Source of the DNA: Candidatus Sumerlaeota bacterium | GTDB taxonomy: Bacteria > Sumerlaeota > Sumerlaeia > JAFGJS01 | Assembly (NCBI GenBank): GCA_016928995.1 | Contig: JAFGJS010000018.1 | Coordinates: forward strand, 1-14,552 | DNA length: 14,552 nt | Direction of reading: 5' to 3' | Part shown: positions 1 to 7,993 of the stretch, in pieces | How the letters are laid out: each line of letters opens with the position of its first letter | How positions within the stretch are numbered: the first letter of the stretch is position 1 | Made by a program: the position numbers and the translations under genes | Notes under the pieces: model-generated | Told to the model about the DNA's origin: nothing | Seen by the model: the letters and a program-made list of their open reading frames with translations, nothing else | Database searches by the model: none

Positions 1-720
1 ACGTTCGATTTCGGCGGCCATACGCTGGACGCCGGACCGGCGCTGAAAATGATGACAATCTCCAATCCCGGCACGGGCGATCTGCGCATCACCTCGGCGA
101 CGATCGTCAACGCGGCCGGCGGCGTGGACGATGACAGCCGCGCGTTCACCTTCCACACGCCGCTGCCGTTGACCGTTCCGCCTGGCGAGACGCGTCAGGC
201 GCAGCTGCGCTTCACGCCTCCGGCGCTTGGCCTCACGCAGGCCTGGCTGCGCGTCTATTCCAACGACTACGATGCCTACAGCGGCGAAGGGGAGGACCGT
301 GTTCCTGCGCAGGTGCAGTTGGAAGGAACGGGCGTTGCGTCGCGGATCGTCATGGCGCACGTCGATTCATCGAGCGGCGCGACGGTTCCGCTGCCGTCGG
401 ACGGCTCGCCGGTCGACTTCGGCCTGGCGACATACGACCGTCCCGCCGCGGAGCATACGTTCGTGGCGAGCAACGTGAGCGCGGCGAGCGTGACGCTGGG
501 TTCGCTGTCAATCACCTCGCCGTTTGCGGCAGGCGCCGACGGCTTGGCCTCGCCGCTCGCATCGAACACCTCGGACACTTTCACATTGCTGCTGCCGACA
601 ACTGCCGTCGGCTCATTCAGCGGCCAAGTCACGCTTCCGATCGATGGCCAGGAGTATCCTTATATCTTTTATGTTTCCGGAGAAGTCCTCTACCCCGCGC
701 CATACTGGGCGCTGCATTGA
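1..720 (+). CDS. Choice-of-anchor D / ASH-type repeat protein, C-terminal part (5' end outside window)
   Basis: The frame is open from base 1, so the gene starts upstream; 239 residues are visible and end in TGA at 718-720. The first ATG in frame is at 49, but the residues before it (FDFGGHTLDAGPALK) already match the start of an immunoglobulin-like ASH/choice-of-anchor-D repeat. Two such repeats are visible. Residues about 1-112 contain the typical FDFG, NPGTGDLRI and PPGETRQAQLRFTP segments. Residues about 113-235 are a more divergent second copy (VDFGLATYDRP, a VASNVSAASVTLGSLSI strand pair, GSFSGQVTLPI). In this family such repeats build long extracellular or cell-surface proteins and act as structural spacers. 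The fragment has no enzymatic motif, no obvious sorting signal and no membrane segment at its C-terminus. The specific function is unknown. Confidence 0.8.
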   Translation, partial: TFDFGGHTLDAGPALKMMTISNPGTGDLRITSATIVNAAGGVDDDSRAFTFHTPLPLTVPPGETRQAQLRFTPPALGLTQAWLRVYSNDYDAYSGEGEDRVPAQVQLEGTGVASRIVMAHVDSSSGATVPLPSDGSPVDFGLATYDRPAAEHTFVASNVSAASVTLGSLSITSPFAAGADGLASPLASNTSDTFTLLLPTTAVGSFSGQVTLPIDGQEYPYIFYVSGEVLYPAPYWALH

Positions 721-734
721 TTATGCCGACTCTT

Positions 735-890
735 GATCCGCGCCATGAAAGGGTGCGACATAACGGCCTTTGCATCAATATATTTCGCCCTTTCAGGGCT
801 TGAATGATTTTTATCCGCACACCCAGGGCTGCGCGCGATGCGCTTGCCTTGGGCTGGTATGTCAAGCGCCTTTGGCGCTGATAAGGTTGA
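735..890. repeat. Intergenic element with three consecutive hairpins, probable dispersed repeat
   Basis: Three inverted repeats follow each other in the gap between the surface protein and the hydrolase. GCCCT/AGGGC with a TTC loop lies at 787-799. CCCAGGGC/GCCTTGGG, with one G-T pair, lies at 822-829 and 846-853 and encloses a GC-rich segment. AGCGCC/GGCGCT with a TTT loop lies at 865-879. Spurious reading frames through it give PFQG- and TQG-type peptides, which I recall from repeated intergenic sequences in other environmental genomes. Only one copy is in this window, so membership of a repeat family is inference. No T-run follows the hairpins, so they do not look like ordinary terminators. 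Confidence 0.5.
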
Positions 891-984
891 ATAAAAGAGA
901 GATGAAACCTTTATGCCGAGGGCGGCTGTGCCACATTCAAAGGATGCGGACAAAACTTTCAACAACCGCTCTATTCAGTGTGAG

Positions 985-1950
985 TCAATCATCAGTTTTC
1001 AGCATTTCTTTAAAAAAACAATCCACGCTTTCGCGCCAGAGGCGGGAATCGTATTGCTGCAGGGATTCGTGTCCGGCGCCGGGGAACCAGATCAGTTGCC
1101 GCGGTCCGGGAAATGCGGCGTACAGGACTTCGGCTTGCTGTGGGGTGACGCGGCGGTCTTGATCGCCTTGCATCAGCAAGACAGGCGTACGCACGTTGCG
1201 CGCATAGAGCGATGGCCGGTGCGCAAAACCGGAGCTGCCGAACAGCAGCCCGCCCCAAAACACCAGCAGATGCGCGGCGGGAAAAACCGGAAGCCCCAGC
1301 AGCGCAAAGCGATTGCGCACGGCGTTGAGCAGCGAATCGAACGGCGCTTCCAGGATCAGAACGGCCGGATTGATTCGGCCAAGATGCACAGCGCGGATCG
1401 CCGCCACGGCGCCCATGGATTGACCATAGAAGGTCACCGGCGGCGCGGCGCCTCCGTGGCATTGACGCACGTCCCAGGCGATGGCTTCCAGGTCTTCCGC
1501 GTCATGGAAGCCCAGCGATGTGCTGTCGCCGTCGCTGCCTCCGCTGCCGCGCAGGTCAACCAGCCACGGTTCGCAGCCTAATGCCGCGAATTCCTGGGCC
1601 GCTTCGAGCATCACTTCTTTGCTGACGGCATAGCCATGCAGCATGACGGCCACGGCGCGCGGCGATGGAACGCGCACGCGCCAGAGTTCGAGTTCGTGCC
1701 CGGCCGGACAGCGCACTCGCCGTGTTTCAAAGTCCATGCCCAAGGCAGATGGATCCCTCGTATTGACAGGACGCACCATGCGGCGGCCGAGGATGAATAA
1801 TGCGATTTTTTGCTGCGTTCCAAGTTCTTCCAAGCGAAGCGATTTGAAGCCTTCGGCATGGAAATGCAACAGCCTCCAGGCCTGGAAAAACGAAGCGCCC
1901 GCGACAAAGGCGAAAAGTGTAATTATAATAAATACAATCCAGAAGATCAC
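985..1950 (-). CDS. Membrane-anchored alpha/beta hydrolase
   Basis: A 321-residue serine hydrolase of the alpha/beta fold. Residues about 2-22 form a hydrophobic N-terminal helix without a clear cleavage site, so the enzyme is probably tethered to the inner membrane. The oxyanion-hole motif LHGY is at about 104-107. The nucleophile elbow GQSMG is at 176-180, with Ser178. The probable acid is Asp265 in GDQDRRV, and the catalytic His294 is in GAGHES. This spacing is normal for the family, which includes lysophospholipase- and BEM46-like enzymes; the substrate cannot be told from sequence. The start is GTG at 1948-1950, with an AAAGGGA-like ribosome site about 12 bases upstream. It is transcribed away from the redoxin gene, and the palindrome at 1999-2017 lies between them. 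Confidence 0.82.
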   Translation of the reverse strand: MIFWIVFIIITLFAFVAGASFFQAWRLLHFHAEGFKSLRLEELGTQQKIALFILGRRMVRPVNTRDPSALGMDFETRRVRCPAGHELELWRVRVPSPRAVAVMLHGYAVSKEVMLEAAQEFAALGCEPWLVDLRGSGGSDGDSTSLGFHDAEDLEAIAWDVRQCHGGAAPPVTFYGQSMGAVAAIRAVHLGRINPAVLILEAPFDSLLNAVRNRFALLGLPVFPAAHLLVFWGGLLFGSSGFAHRPSLYARNVRTPVLLMQGDQDRRVTPQQAEVLYAAFPGPRQLIWFPGAGHESLQQYDSRLWRESVDCFFKEMLKTDD

Positions 1951-1998
1951 AGGTTGCTCAATCCCTTTCCCGGATAATGCTGATTTTTTGTCCGGTTC

Positions 1999-2017
1999 TG
2001 ATTGACAGTGTCAATCA
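1999..2017. promoter_or_regulatory. Perfect 19-bp palindrome, likely operator
   Basis: TGATTGACAGTGTCAATCA has 9-bp arms that are exact reverse complements around a single central G. It sits between two divergent genes and contains the -35 hexamer TTGACA of the predicted promoter for the redoxin gene. A dimeric repressor bound here would block that promoter. I do not recognise the regulator family from the site. Confidence 0.6.
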
Positions 2018-2030
2018 ATCTAATTAGCAT
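2002..2030 (+). promoter_or_regulatory. Predicted sigma-70-type promoter for the redoxin gene
   Basis: A consensus -35 TTGACA (2002-2007) is followed by a 17-bp spacer and TAGCAT (2025-2030), which matches four of six bases of TATAAT. Transcription would start near 2037 and give a leader of roughly 145 bases before the gene at 2182. Confidence 0.5.
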
Positions 2031-2181
2031 CCTCAATTAATTATGCTCTCAAGAGGCTTCAACCTTGGCATAACGTCGAGGAAAAAGCCGGAGTGCATGT
2101 GCAAGGTTCGGCGGTTAAGCTCGACCAATGCAAACAGGCTTAGCCGACAAAATCAACCATTTCATGAGGGAGGTTAGAAAC

Positions 2182-2922
2182 ATGTATCAATATCAGCGAA
2201 CCGTGCTTGTATGCCTATTGGCGTTTGCGTTCATGGCGGGCACGGCCGCGATTCAAATAAACGCCGGCGAAGAAGCCGGATGCTGTATATCAGCGGGAGC
2301 GAGCGGTGAAAAAACCGTATGTCCCATGACTGGTGGCGCCAAGGGCGCCATGGCCGCGTGCGAGGGATGTGAGGCCGAGAGTTGCGATGGATGCAGTCTA
2401 TGTCCATACAACCTGGGCAGCGTCGTCAGTGATTTCACACTTCCTTCCGGCAAGGCTGGAAGCGAAGGGGATTTCGCCGCGTTGACAAGCGATGCGGCGG
2501 CCACCGTGGTGATTTTTTGGAATCAGGATTGTCCGTATGTCCGGGAAGCCAAGGACCGGATCTTGCGGTTCAACAGCGATTACAAAGGTAAAAAAGTGGC
2601 GATGGTCGCCATCAATTCCGGCGAGAAGGTCGGCGACGAACAAATCCATGAATACGCCGAATCCTTTCCGCTGCCTCTGCTGATCGACCGCGACGGCGCG
2701 GTTGGCAAGAGATTCAGCGCGACCAAGACTCCACAGGCTTATGTGCTCGATGAAAACAAGACGCTGGTTTATCGCGGCGCGTTCGACAGCGGGAAAAACA
2801 GAACCGAATCCGGCGAGCTGGAGCGCTACGTGCAGAACGCTGTCGACTCCCTGCTGGCCGGCGAGAAGATCGCGAAAGCCGAAACGAAAGCCTTCGGTTG
2901 CGGCATCACATACCCCCAATAA
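2182..2922 (+). CDS. Exported thioredoxin-fold (redoxin/AhpC-TSA-like) protein with Cys-rich N-terminus
   Basis: I place the start at ATG 2182, because GAGGGAGGT ends 8 bases upstream. An in-frame ATG at 2128 would add 18 residues in front of the signal peptide and has no good ribosome site. The 246-residue product begins with a signal sequence (hydrophobic residues about 8-24, possible cleavage after INA near 28), so it is likely periplasmic. Residues 34-74 hold eight cysteines: C34, C35, C47, C60, C63, C68, C71 and C74. The redoxin domain follows, with FWNQDCPYV (Cys117) at the active site and TP184 as the cis-proline loop. A second cysteine, Cys240, lies near the end in AFGCGITY. In related redoxins the CPYV motif has one cysteine, so Cys240 or the N-terminal cluster may act as resolving partner. 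Redox or metal-linked function is inferred; the substrate is unknown. Confidence 0.78.
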   Translation: MYQYQRTVLVCLLAFAFMAGTAAIQINAGEEAGCCISAGASGEKTVCPMTGGAKGAMAACEGCEAESCDGCSLCPYNLGSVVSDFTLPSGKAGSEGDFAALTSDAAATVVIFWNQDCPYVREAKDRILRFNSDYKGKKVAMVAINSGEKVGDEQIHEYAESFPLPLLIDRDGAVGKRFSATKTPQAYVLDENKTLVYRGAFDSGKNRTESGELERYVQNAVDSLLAGEKIAKAETKAFGCGITYPQ

Positions 2923-2960
2923 AGCGCGTGCGGAGCGTTCGTATCGCGCAATAAACAAGA

Positions 2961-2994
2961 AAGGCGGGAAGCCATTGGCGCTTCCCGCCTTTTA
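2961..2994. terminator. Strong bidirectional intrinsic terminator
   Basis: AAGGCGGGAAGC (2961-2972) pairs perfectly with GCTTCCCGCCTT (2980-2991) across a 7-base loop, and a T-run ends at 2993. The A-rich sequence before the stem (ATAAACAAGAAA) gives a usable T-run on the other strand. It can therefore end both the redoxin transcript and the convergent nifJ-flavoprotein transcript. Confidence 0.88.
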
Positions 2995-3037
2995 TCGTAC
3001 TGCGCATACGCCGCGCAGAGTTTACATGATCATCGCA

Positions 3038-4039
3038 CTACACCACGGGCTTGTAGGAGCTCAGCACCTTGAGGTAGTTGGCGCGTTCAAAAGCTTGCGG
3101 ATTCGCCACAGCCTTCTGGCTCATGCTGCCCCGCATCTGATTGAACGATTCGTATTCTTTCTCTTCCATCCAGCGCAGAAGTCCGCTCCGGACGTTTTCA
3201 ATGTGGCCGATGCCGTTTTTCAGGATCGCCGAGGTCATCATCGTGACGTCCGCTCCGGCCATGATCGCCTTCAGCACGTCCTCGCTGGAATGCACACCGC
3301 CAGTCAGCGCCATGTTGCATTGCAGCTGGCCGTAGAGGATCGCCACCCAGCGCAGACGAACACGCAAGCGATGCGGCGAGCTTAAGATCAGATCCGGAAC
3401 CACTTCGAGCGACTCCAGATCCAAGTCCGGCTGATAAAAACGGTTGAACAGCACCAGCGCGTCCGCTCCGGCCTTGTCCAGCTTGCCAGCCATGTTCGCC
3501 ATCGCACTGAAGTACGGACCGATCTTGACCGCCAGCGGAATCGAGATGTTCTTCTTCACTTCGCCCACGAGGTCGACATAGATCTGCTCGACTTCCTGCG
3601 CCGTCTGTTTCGGATTGGTGGCGATGTGGTAGATGTTGAGTTCCACCGCATCGGCCCCGGCCTGTTCGATCATTTTGGCGAACTTGACCCATCCGCCGGG
3701 TGTCGCGCCGTTGATGCTGCCGATCACCGGAATATCCACCGCTTCCGTGGCTTGCCGGATCAATTCCAGATAACTGTCCGGTCCGACTTTATACTCGCCG
3801 AGCTGCGGGAAATAATCCAGCGATTCAGCGAACGACTCGGCGCCTTCGGTCATCGCCATGTTCAAATCATGGCTTTCAATCTCGATTTGCTCCTCGAACA
3901 AGGAGTGCATAACGACCGCGGAAAAGCCAGCGTCTTCCATTTTCCGGATGTTTTCCAATTTCTCCGACAACGGGGAGGCCGACGCAACCAGCGGGTTCTT
4001 CAGCTTCATTCCCAGGTATTGTGTGGTCTGGTCAATCAT
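3038..4039 (-). CDS. Dihydroorotate dehydrogenase-like flavoprotein (nifJ-linked)
   Basis: A 333-residue protein with the FMN-binding TIM barrel of the dihydroorotate dehydrogenase superfamily. N-terminal [13 protein letters not shown] matches the family's NP-hairpin. The phosphate-binding strand-loops are visible as [11 protein letters not shown] (107-117), [13 protein letters not shown] (about 244-255) and [15 protein letters not shown] (262-276). True pyrimidine-synthesis enzymes have NLSCPN at the active site with a catalytic Cys (class 1) or a nearby Ser (class 2). Here the segment reads [11 protein letters not shown] (133-143), so the Cys is missing. The protein matches the 'DHOD-like' group often annotated without a proven reaction. 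Start ATG 4037-4039 has AAGGAG 7 bases upstream. It follows nifJ by 42 bases on the same strand, so a joint transcript is likely. An electron-transfer role with pyruvate:ferredoxin oxidoreductase is inference. Confidence 0.85.
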   Translation of the reverse strand: MIDQTTQYLGMKLKNPLVASASPLSEKLENIRKMEDAGFSAVVMHSLFEEQIEIESHDLNMAMTEGAESFAESLDYFPQLGEYKVGPDSYLELIRQATEAVDIPVIGSINGATPGGWVKFAKMIEQAGADAVELNIYHIATNPKQTAQEVEQIYVDLVGEVKKNISIPLAVKIGPYFSAMANMAGKLDKAGADALVLFNRFYQPDLDLESLEVVPDLILSSPHRLRVRLRWVAILYGQLQCNMALTGGVHSSEDVLKAIMAGADVTMMTSAILKNGIGHIENVRSGLLRWMEEKEYESFNQMRGSMSQKAVANPQAFERANYLKVLSSYKPVV

Positions 4040-4081
4040 GATTTATCTCCTTTATACATGCGCTTTTCGTTGCGGTCTGTG

Positions 4082-7000
4082 TTAGTTGCTGGCTTCATCG
4101 CCAAAGGACATGTTGGCCAGATTTTCGTAATGCATCCAGCGCTTTTGCGCGTCTTCCTGCGCTTCCTTAAGCAGCAATTCCGCGGCCTGCGGATTGCTTC
4201 TCGCCAGCATTTTGTAGCGAGTTTCGTTATAAGCGTAATCTTTGAACGGAATGCTTGGTTCTTTGCTGTCCAGCTGCATCGGATTCTTGCCTTCCTTCAG
4301 CAGTTCCGGATTATAGCGAATCAGCGGCCAGTGGCCCGCCTGCACGGCAAGTTGCTGTTGCGTCAAACCGTTCTGCAGCGAGAAGCCGTGCGCGATGCAA
4401 TGCGCATAAGCCAGGATCAATGACGGGCCGGAGTAAGCCTCCGCCTCAAGGAAGGTCTTGATCGCATGCGCGTCGTTCGCTCCAAACGCTACGCGGCCGA
4501 CGTAAACATTGCCGTAGCTCATCGCGAGCATGGCCAGGTCTTTCTTGGGAGCCTGTTTTCCGCCTGCGGCGAACTTGGCCACGGCCGCGCGCGGCGTCGC
4601 TTTCGACATCTGGCCGCCCGTATTGGAATACACCTCGGTGTCCAGCACCAGGATATTCACGTTCTTTCCGCTGGCCAGCACATGATCCAGTCCGCCGTAA
4701 CCAATGTCATAGGCCCAACCGTCGCCGCCGATGGCCCACACGCTTTTGCGCACCAGCTTGTCCGCCAAGTCGAGCAACACGCGAGCATCCGGCGAATCAT
4801 CGCCTTGCAGTTTTGCCTTAATCGCGGCGACTCGCTCGCGTTGCTCAGCGATTCCGGCTTCCGTGTTTTGATCAGCGTTCCGGACGGCCGCGACCAGTTC
4901 ATCGCCCAATTTGCCGCTCAGCCGCTGAACGAGTTCGAGAGCGTATTCATTCTGTTTGTCGATCGCCAGGCGAATGCCCAGCGTGAACTCCGCGGTGTCT
5001 TCGAACAACGAGTTGTTCCATGCCGGTCCGCGCCCGTCGGCGTTCTTCGTGTATGGCGTCGTGGGCAGGTTGCCGCCGTAGATCGAGGAGCATCCCGTCG
5101 CGTTGCCGATCACCATGCGGTCGCCGAAGAGTTGCGTGACGAGTTTGACATACGGCGTTTCGCCGCAGCCGGCGCATGCGCCGCTGAACTCAAACAAGGG
5201 CTCCAGCAACTGCACGTCTTTCACGCGGCTGTGCGCGATCTGGGTGCGATCCACACGGGGAAGTTTCAGAAAGAAATCCCAATTTTTGACTTCCGCTTCG
5301 CGGAGCGGACGCTGCAATTCCATATTAATCGCCTTGCGTCCCACTTCGGATTTGTTCTTCGCCGGGCAGACCTGCACGCACAGTTCGCAACCAGTGCAAT
5401 CTTCCGGCGCGACTTGAAGCGTGAAGACCTTGTCCTTCATGTTGGGCCATTTGGCCGGCGTCGATTTGAAAGTCTCCGGCGCGTCGCTCAGCAGGGATGG
5501 GGCATATACATTTCCGCGGATCGCGGCGTGCGGGCAGACCAGCACGCACTTGCCGCACTGGATGCATACATCCGGATCCCATACCGGAATCGTGATGGCG
5601 ATGTTGCGTTTCTCGTATTTCGTCGTCCCTGTCGGATACGTGCCGTCGACCGGCATCTTGCTCACGGGCATATCGTCGCCTTCGCCCGCGATCATCGGCG
5701 CGGTGATGTTCTTGACAAATTCCGGGGAATAGGCCGGCACCGGCGGCGCCAGTTCGATTGTGCTGGTCACGGCGGCGGGAATCTTGACCTCATGCAGGTT
5801 CGCCAGCGCGCTGTCCACGGCGGCATAGTTCATATTCACGATCGCGTCGCCGCGTTTGCCGTAAGTCTTTTTAATTGCTTCTTTAATCTTGGCGATGGCC
5901 TCGTCTTTCGGCAACACGCCGCTGATCGCGAAGAAGCAGGTCTGCATGACGGTGTTGATGCGGCCGCCCATGCCGGCGTTCTGCGCCACGTTCACGGCGT
6001 CGATGACCCAGAATTTCAGCTTTTTCGAAATGATCTGCTCTTGCAGGATGCGCGGCAGCTGATCCCACACTTCATCCGCGCCAAAGGGGCTGTTCAACAG
6101 GAAAGTGGCCCCTTCGTCAGCGCACTTGAGCACGTTGAATTTTTCGAGGAATGAGAATTGATGGCAAGCCACGAAATTCGCCCGCGAGATCAGATAAGTC
6201 GAGCGAATCGGCTTGGGGCCGAAGCGCAAATGCGAGCAGGTGACGCTTCCGGCTTTTTTCGAGTCGTAAACAAAGTATCCCTGCGCGAAGTTGTCGGTCT
6301 CTTCGCCGATGATTTTGATCGAGTTCTTGTTCGCGCCGACAGTGCCGTCCGAGCCTAGACCGTAAAACAATGCGCGTGTGACCTTCTCGTTTTCCGTGCT
6401 GTAGGCGGGATCAAAGGTCAAACTTGTCATTGTGACGTCGTCTTCGATGCCGACCGTGAAGTGATTCTTCGGTTTGCTCTGCGCCAGGTTGTCGTACACG
6501 CTCTTGACCATGGCTGGCGTGAATTCCTTGGAAGACAGGCCGTAGCGTCCGGCGATGATCTGCGGCATGGCCTTCAGCGCGCCTTCGCCCAGCATCTCGT
6601 TGCACGCCGTCACGACATCCAGATACAGCGGCTCGCCGCCGGCGCCAGGCTCTTTCGTCCGGTCCAGCACGGCGATTCTCTTCACAGTCTTCGGCAGGGC
6701 CGCGACGAAATGCTTCATGGAGAACGGACGATACAGGCGAACTTTCAACATGCCCACTTTTACACCCGCCGCGCACAGCGCATCGACGGTTTCATGGGCC
6801 GTCTCAGCGCCCGAGCCCATCAACACGATCACATTCTCCGCGTCTTCCGCTCCGACATAATCAAAAAGGTTGTATTCCCGGCCGGTGATTTTAGCGAATT
6901 GCTCCATCGATTCCTGAACGATGTCCGCGGCTTTGTCATAATACGAATTGCACGCCTCGCGCGCCTGGAAGAAGACGTCCGGGTTTTGCGCTGTTCCACG

Positions 7001-7642
7001 GATCACCGGGGCGTCCGGCGAAAGGGCGCGTACGCGATGCTCACTCACCAGATTGTCATCGATCATCGCCCGCATGTCGTCCTCATTCAGCTGTTCGATC
7101 TTGCTGACTTCATGCGATGTGCGGAATCCGTCGAAGAAATGCAGGAACGGAACACGCGTTTCCAGCGACGCCGCGCTGGCGATCAGCGCGAAGTCATGGG
7201 ATTCCTGCACGGAGTTGGAGGCGATCAGGCCCCAGCCGCATTGCCGACAGGCCATCACGTCGCTATGATCGCCGAAGATCGACAACGCATGGGTCGCGAC
7301 TGTGCGCGCCGTCACATGGAACACTGTCGGCGTCAATTCGCCCGCGATCTTATACATATTCGGAATCATCAGCAGCAAGCCCTGCGAGGCGGTGAATGTC
7401 GTGCTCAACGCGCCGCCTTGCAGCATGCCGTGCACCGTTCCCGATGCGCCGGCCTCGCTTTGCATCTCCATCACGAGCGGCACGGTTCCATAGATGTTCT
7501 TCACTCCACGCGCGGACCATTCATCGGACGATTCGCCCATCGGAGAAGAAGGCGTGATCGGATAAATGGAGATGCATTCACTGACGCGATAAGCGACAAA
7601 GGCAGCGGCTTCATTAGCGTCGACGGTAACTTTCGATCTCAT
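4082..7642 (-). CDS. nifJ: Pyruvate:ferredoxin (flavodoxin) oxidoreductase
   Basis: A 1186-residue single-chain enzyme, the usual length for this family. It catalyses pyruvate + CoA + oxidised ferredoxin to acetyl-CoA + CO2 + reduced ferredoxin in the cytoplasm. Domain I starts with AYRVSECISIYPITPSSPMG (19-35 region). A CoA/gamma domain follows in the middle (about 420-640). Two [4Fe-4S] clusters are ligated by C693/C696/C699/C703 and C749/C752/C755/C759. The proximal cluster near thiamine diphosphate uses C823, C826, C851 and C1082. The thiamine-diphosphate motif starts at GDGWAYDIGYGG (973-984) and ends near NTGGQMS (1007-1013). I chose ATG 7640-7642, which has GAAAGGA about 10 bases upstream; the TTG two codons earlier is too close to that site. 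Every expected cluster ligand is present. A candidate promoter lies about 65-90 bases upstream. Confidence 0.96.
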   Translation of the reverse strand: MRSKVTVDANEAAAFVAYRVSECISIYPITPSSPMGESSDEWSARGVKNIYGTVPLVMEMQSEAGASGTVHGMLQGGALSTTFTASQGLLLMIPNMYKIAGELTPTVFHVTARTVATHALSIFGDHSDVMACRQCGWGLIASNSVQESHDFALIASAASLETRVPFLHFFDGFRTSHEVSKIEQLNEDDMRAMIDDNLVSEHRVRALSPDAPVIRGTAQNPDVFFQAREACNSYYDKAADIVQESMEQFAKITGREYNLFDYVGAEDAENVIVLMGSGAETAHETVDALCAAGVKVGMLKVRLYRPFSMKHFVAALPKTVKRIAVLDRTKEPGAGGEPLYLDVVTACNEMLGEGALKAMPQIIAGRYGLSSKEFTPAMVKSVYDNLAQSKPKNHFTVGIEDDVTMTSLTFDPAYSTENEKVTRALFYGLGSDGTVGANKNSIKIIGEETDNFAQGYFVYDSKKAGSVTCSHLRFGPKPIRSTYLISRANFVACHQFSFLEKFNVLKCADEGATFLLNSPFGADEVWDQLPRILQEQIISKKLKFWVIDAVNVAQNAGMGGRINTVMQTCFFAISGVLPKDEAIAKIKEAIKKTYGKRGDAIVNMNYAAVDSALANLHEVKIPAAVTSTIELAPPVPAYSPEFVKNITAPMIAGEGDDMPVSKMPVDGTYPTGTTKYEKRNIAITIPVWDPDVCIQCGKCVLVCPHAAIRGNVYAPSLLSDAPETFKSTPAKWPNMKDKVFTLQVAPEDCTGCELCVQVCPAKNKSEVGRKAINMELQRPLREAEVKNWDFFLKLPRVDRTQIAHSRVKDVQLLEPLFEFSGACAGCGETPYVKLVTQLFGDRMVIGNATGCSSIYGGNLPTTPYTKNADGRGPAWNNSLFEDTAEFTLGIRLAIDKQNEYALELVQRLSGKLGDELVAAVRNADQNTEAGIAEQRERVAAIKAKLQGDDSPDARVLLDLADKLVRKSVWAIGGDGWAYDIGYGGLDHVLASGKNVNILVLDTEVYSNTGGQMSKATPRAAVAKFAAGGKQAPKKDLAMLAMSYGNVYVGRVAFGANDAHAIKTFLEAEAYSGPSLILAYAHCIAHGFSLQNGLTQQQLAVQAGHWPLIRYNPELLKEGKNPMQLDSKEPSIPFKDYAYNETRYKMLARSNPQAAELLLKEAQEDAQKRWMHYENLANMSFGDEASN

Positions 7643-7993
7643 GGTCAAATATTCCTTTCAAAAATTCAAAGCACCATATTTAGATATTTTATCTTTATTG
7701 TCGTAATTCTGAAGTGTGGGATGGAATTGTCAATGGTAATTTCTGAGCGTTCCGAAAATTGGATTTCACGTTCGATGCTGTCATCAACAATTTGATTTTA
7801 TTATACTTAAGCCCAGCGGCTTACACCACTTTGCACGTCCCGGTTTTGTAATTTTCAGGTTTCCTTTTCGATTCAGCCGCGCGTCTTCAAATGCTTCGAT
7901 CAGCCATCAAAAAGCTACATAAAAAAGGATGATTGAAGGCAATGATATAAACTTGCGAAAATTTTCACGAGCGTTCCGGATACAGCTCCAAGA
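7643..7993 (-). promoter_or_regulatory. nifJ: Intergenic control region between hydA and nifJ
   Basis: This 351-bp AT-rich gap holds no gene I can support. On the minus strand, TTGACA (7728-7733) is followed after 16 bp by CAGAAT (7706-7711), the best promoter for nifJ. A perfect TATAAT on the minus strand (7800-7805) lies farther upstream and has only a weak -35. It is flanked by two inverted repeats: TAAGCC-N4-GGCTTA (7808-7823) and ATCAA-N4-TTGAT (7783-7796). The 10-mer GAGCGTTCCG occurs at 7745-7754 and again at 7969-7978. No convincing terminator for hydA is visible. Confidence 0.5.
7706..7733 (-). promoter_or_regulatory. nifJ: Predicted sigma-70-type promoter for nifJ
   Basis: The minus-strand -35 is TTGACA (7728-7733), a full match. 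The -10 is CAGAAT (7706-7711), four of six, with a 16-bp spacer. The implied transcript start near 7699 gives a leader of about 57 bases with the GAAAGGA ribosome site at its end. Confidence 0.5.

Noticed and set aside
770-1162. 130-codon open frame through the triple-hairpin element
   Set aside because: It runs through hairpins and then antisense to the hydrolase; the peptide comes from the repeat, not from a gene.
913-1581. 222-codon open frame opposite the alpha/beta hydrolase
   Set aside because: The minus-strand hydrolase has a complete catalytic triad; this frame is its shadow.
2128-2181. 18-codon N-terminal extension of the redoxin
   Set aside because: It would put residues before the signal peptide, and the GAGGGAGGT site clearly serves ATG 2182.
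4466-6154. 562-codon open frame on the plus strand inside nifJ
   Set aside because: It is fully antisense to a complete nifJ with all cluster ligands, has no recognisable domain and an arginine/histidine-rich composition typical of shadow frames in GC-rich genes.
6461-7795. 444-codon open frame on the plus strand opposite the nifJ 5' part
   Set aside because: Antisense to conserved nifJ sequence, with no domain and shadow-frame composition.
7783-7796. Possible FNR box at ATCAACAATTTGAT
   Set aside because: The FNR consensus is TTGAT-N4-ATCAA; here the half-sites face the opposite way.
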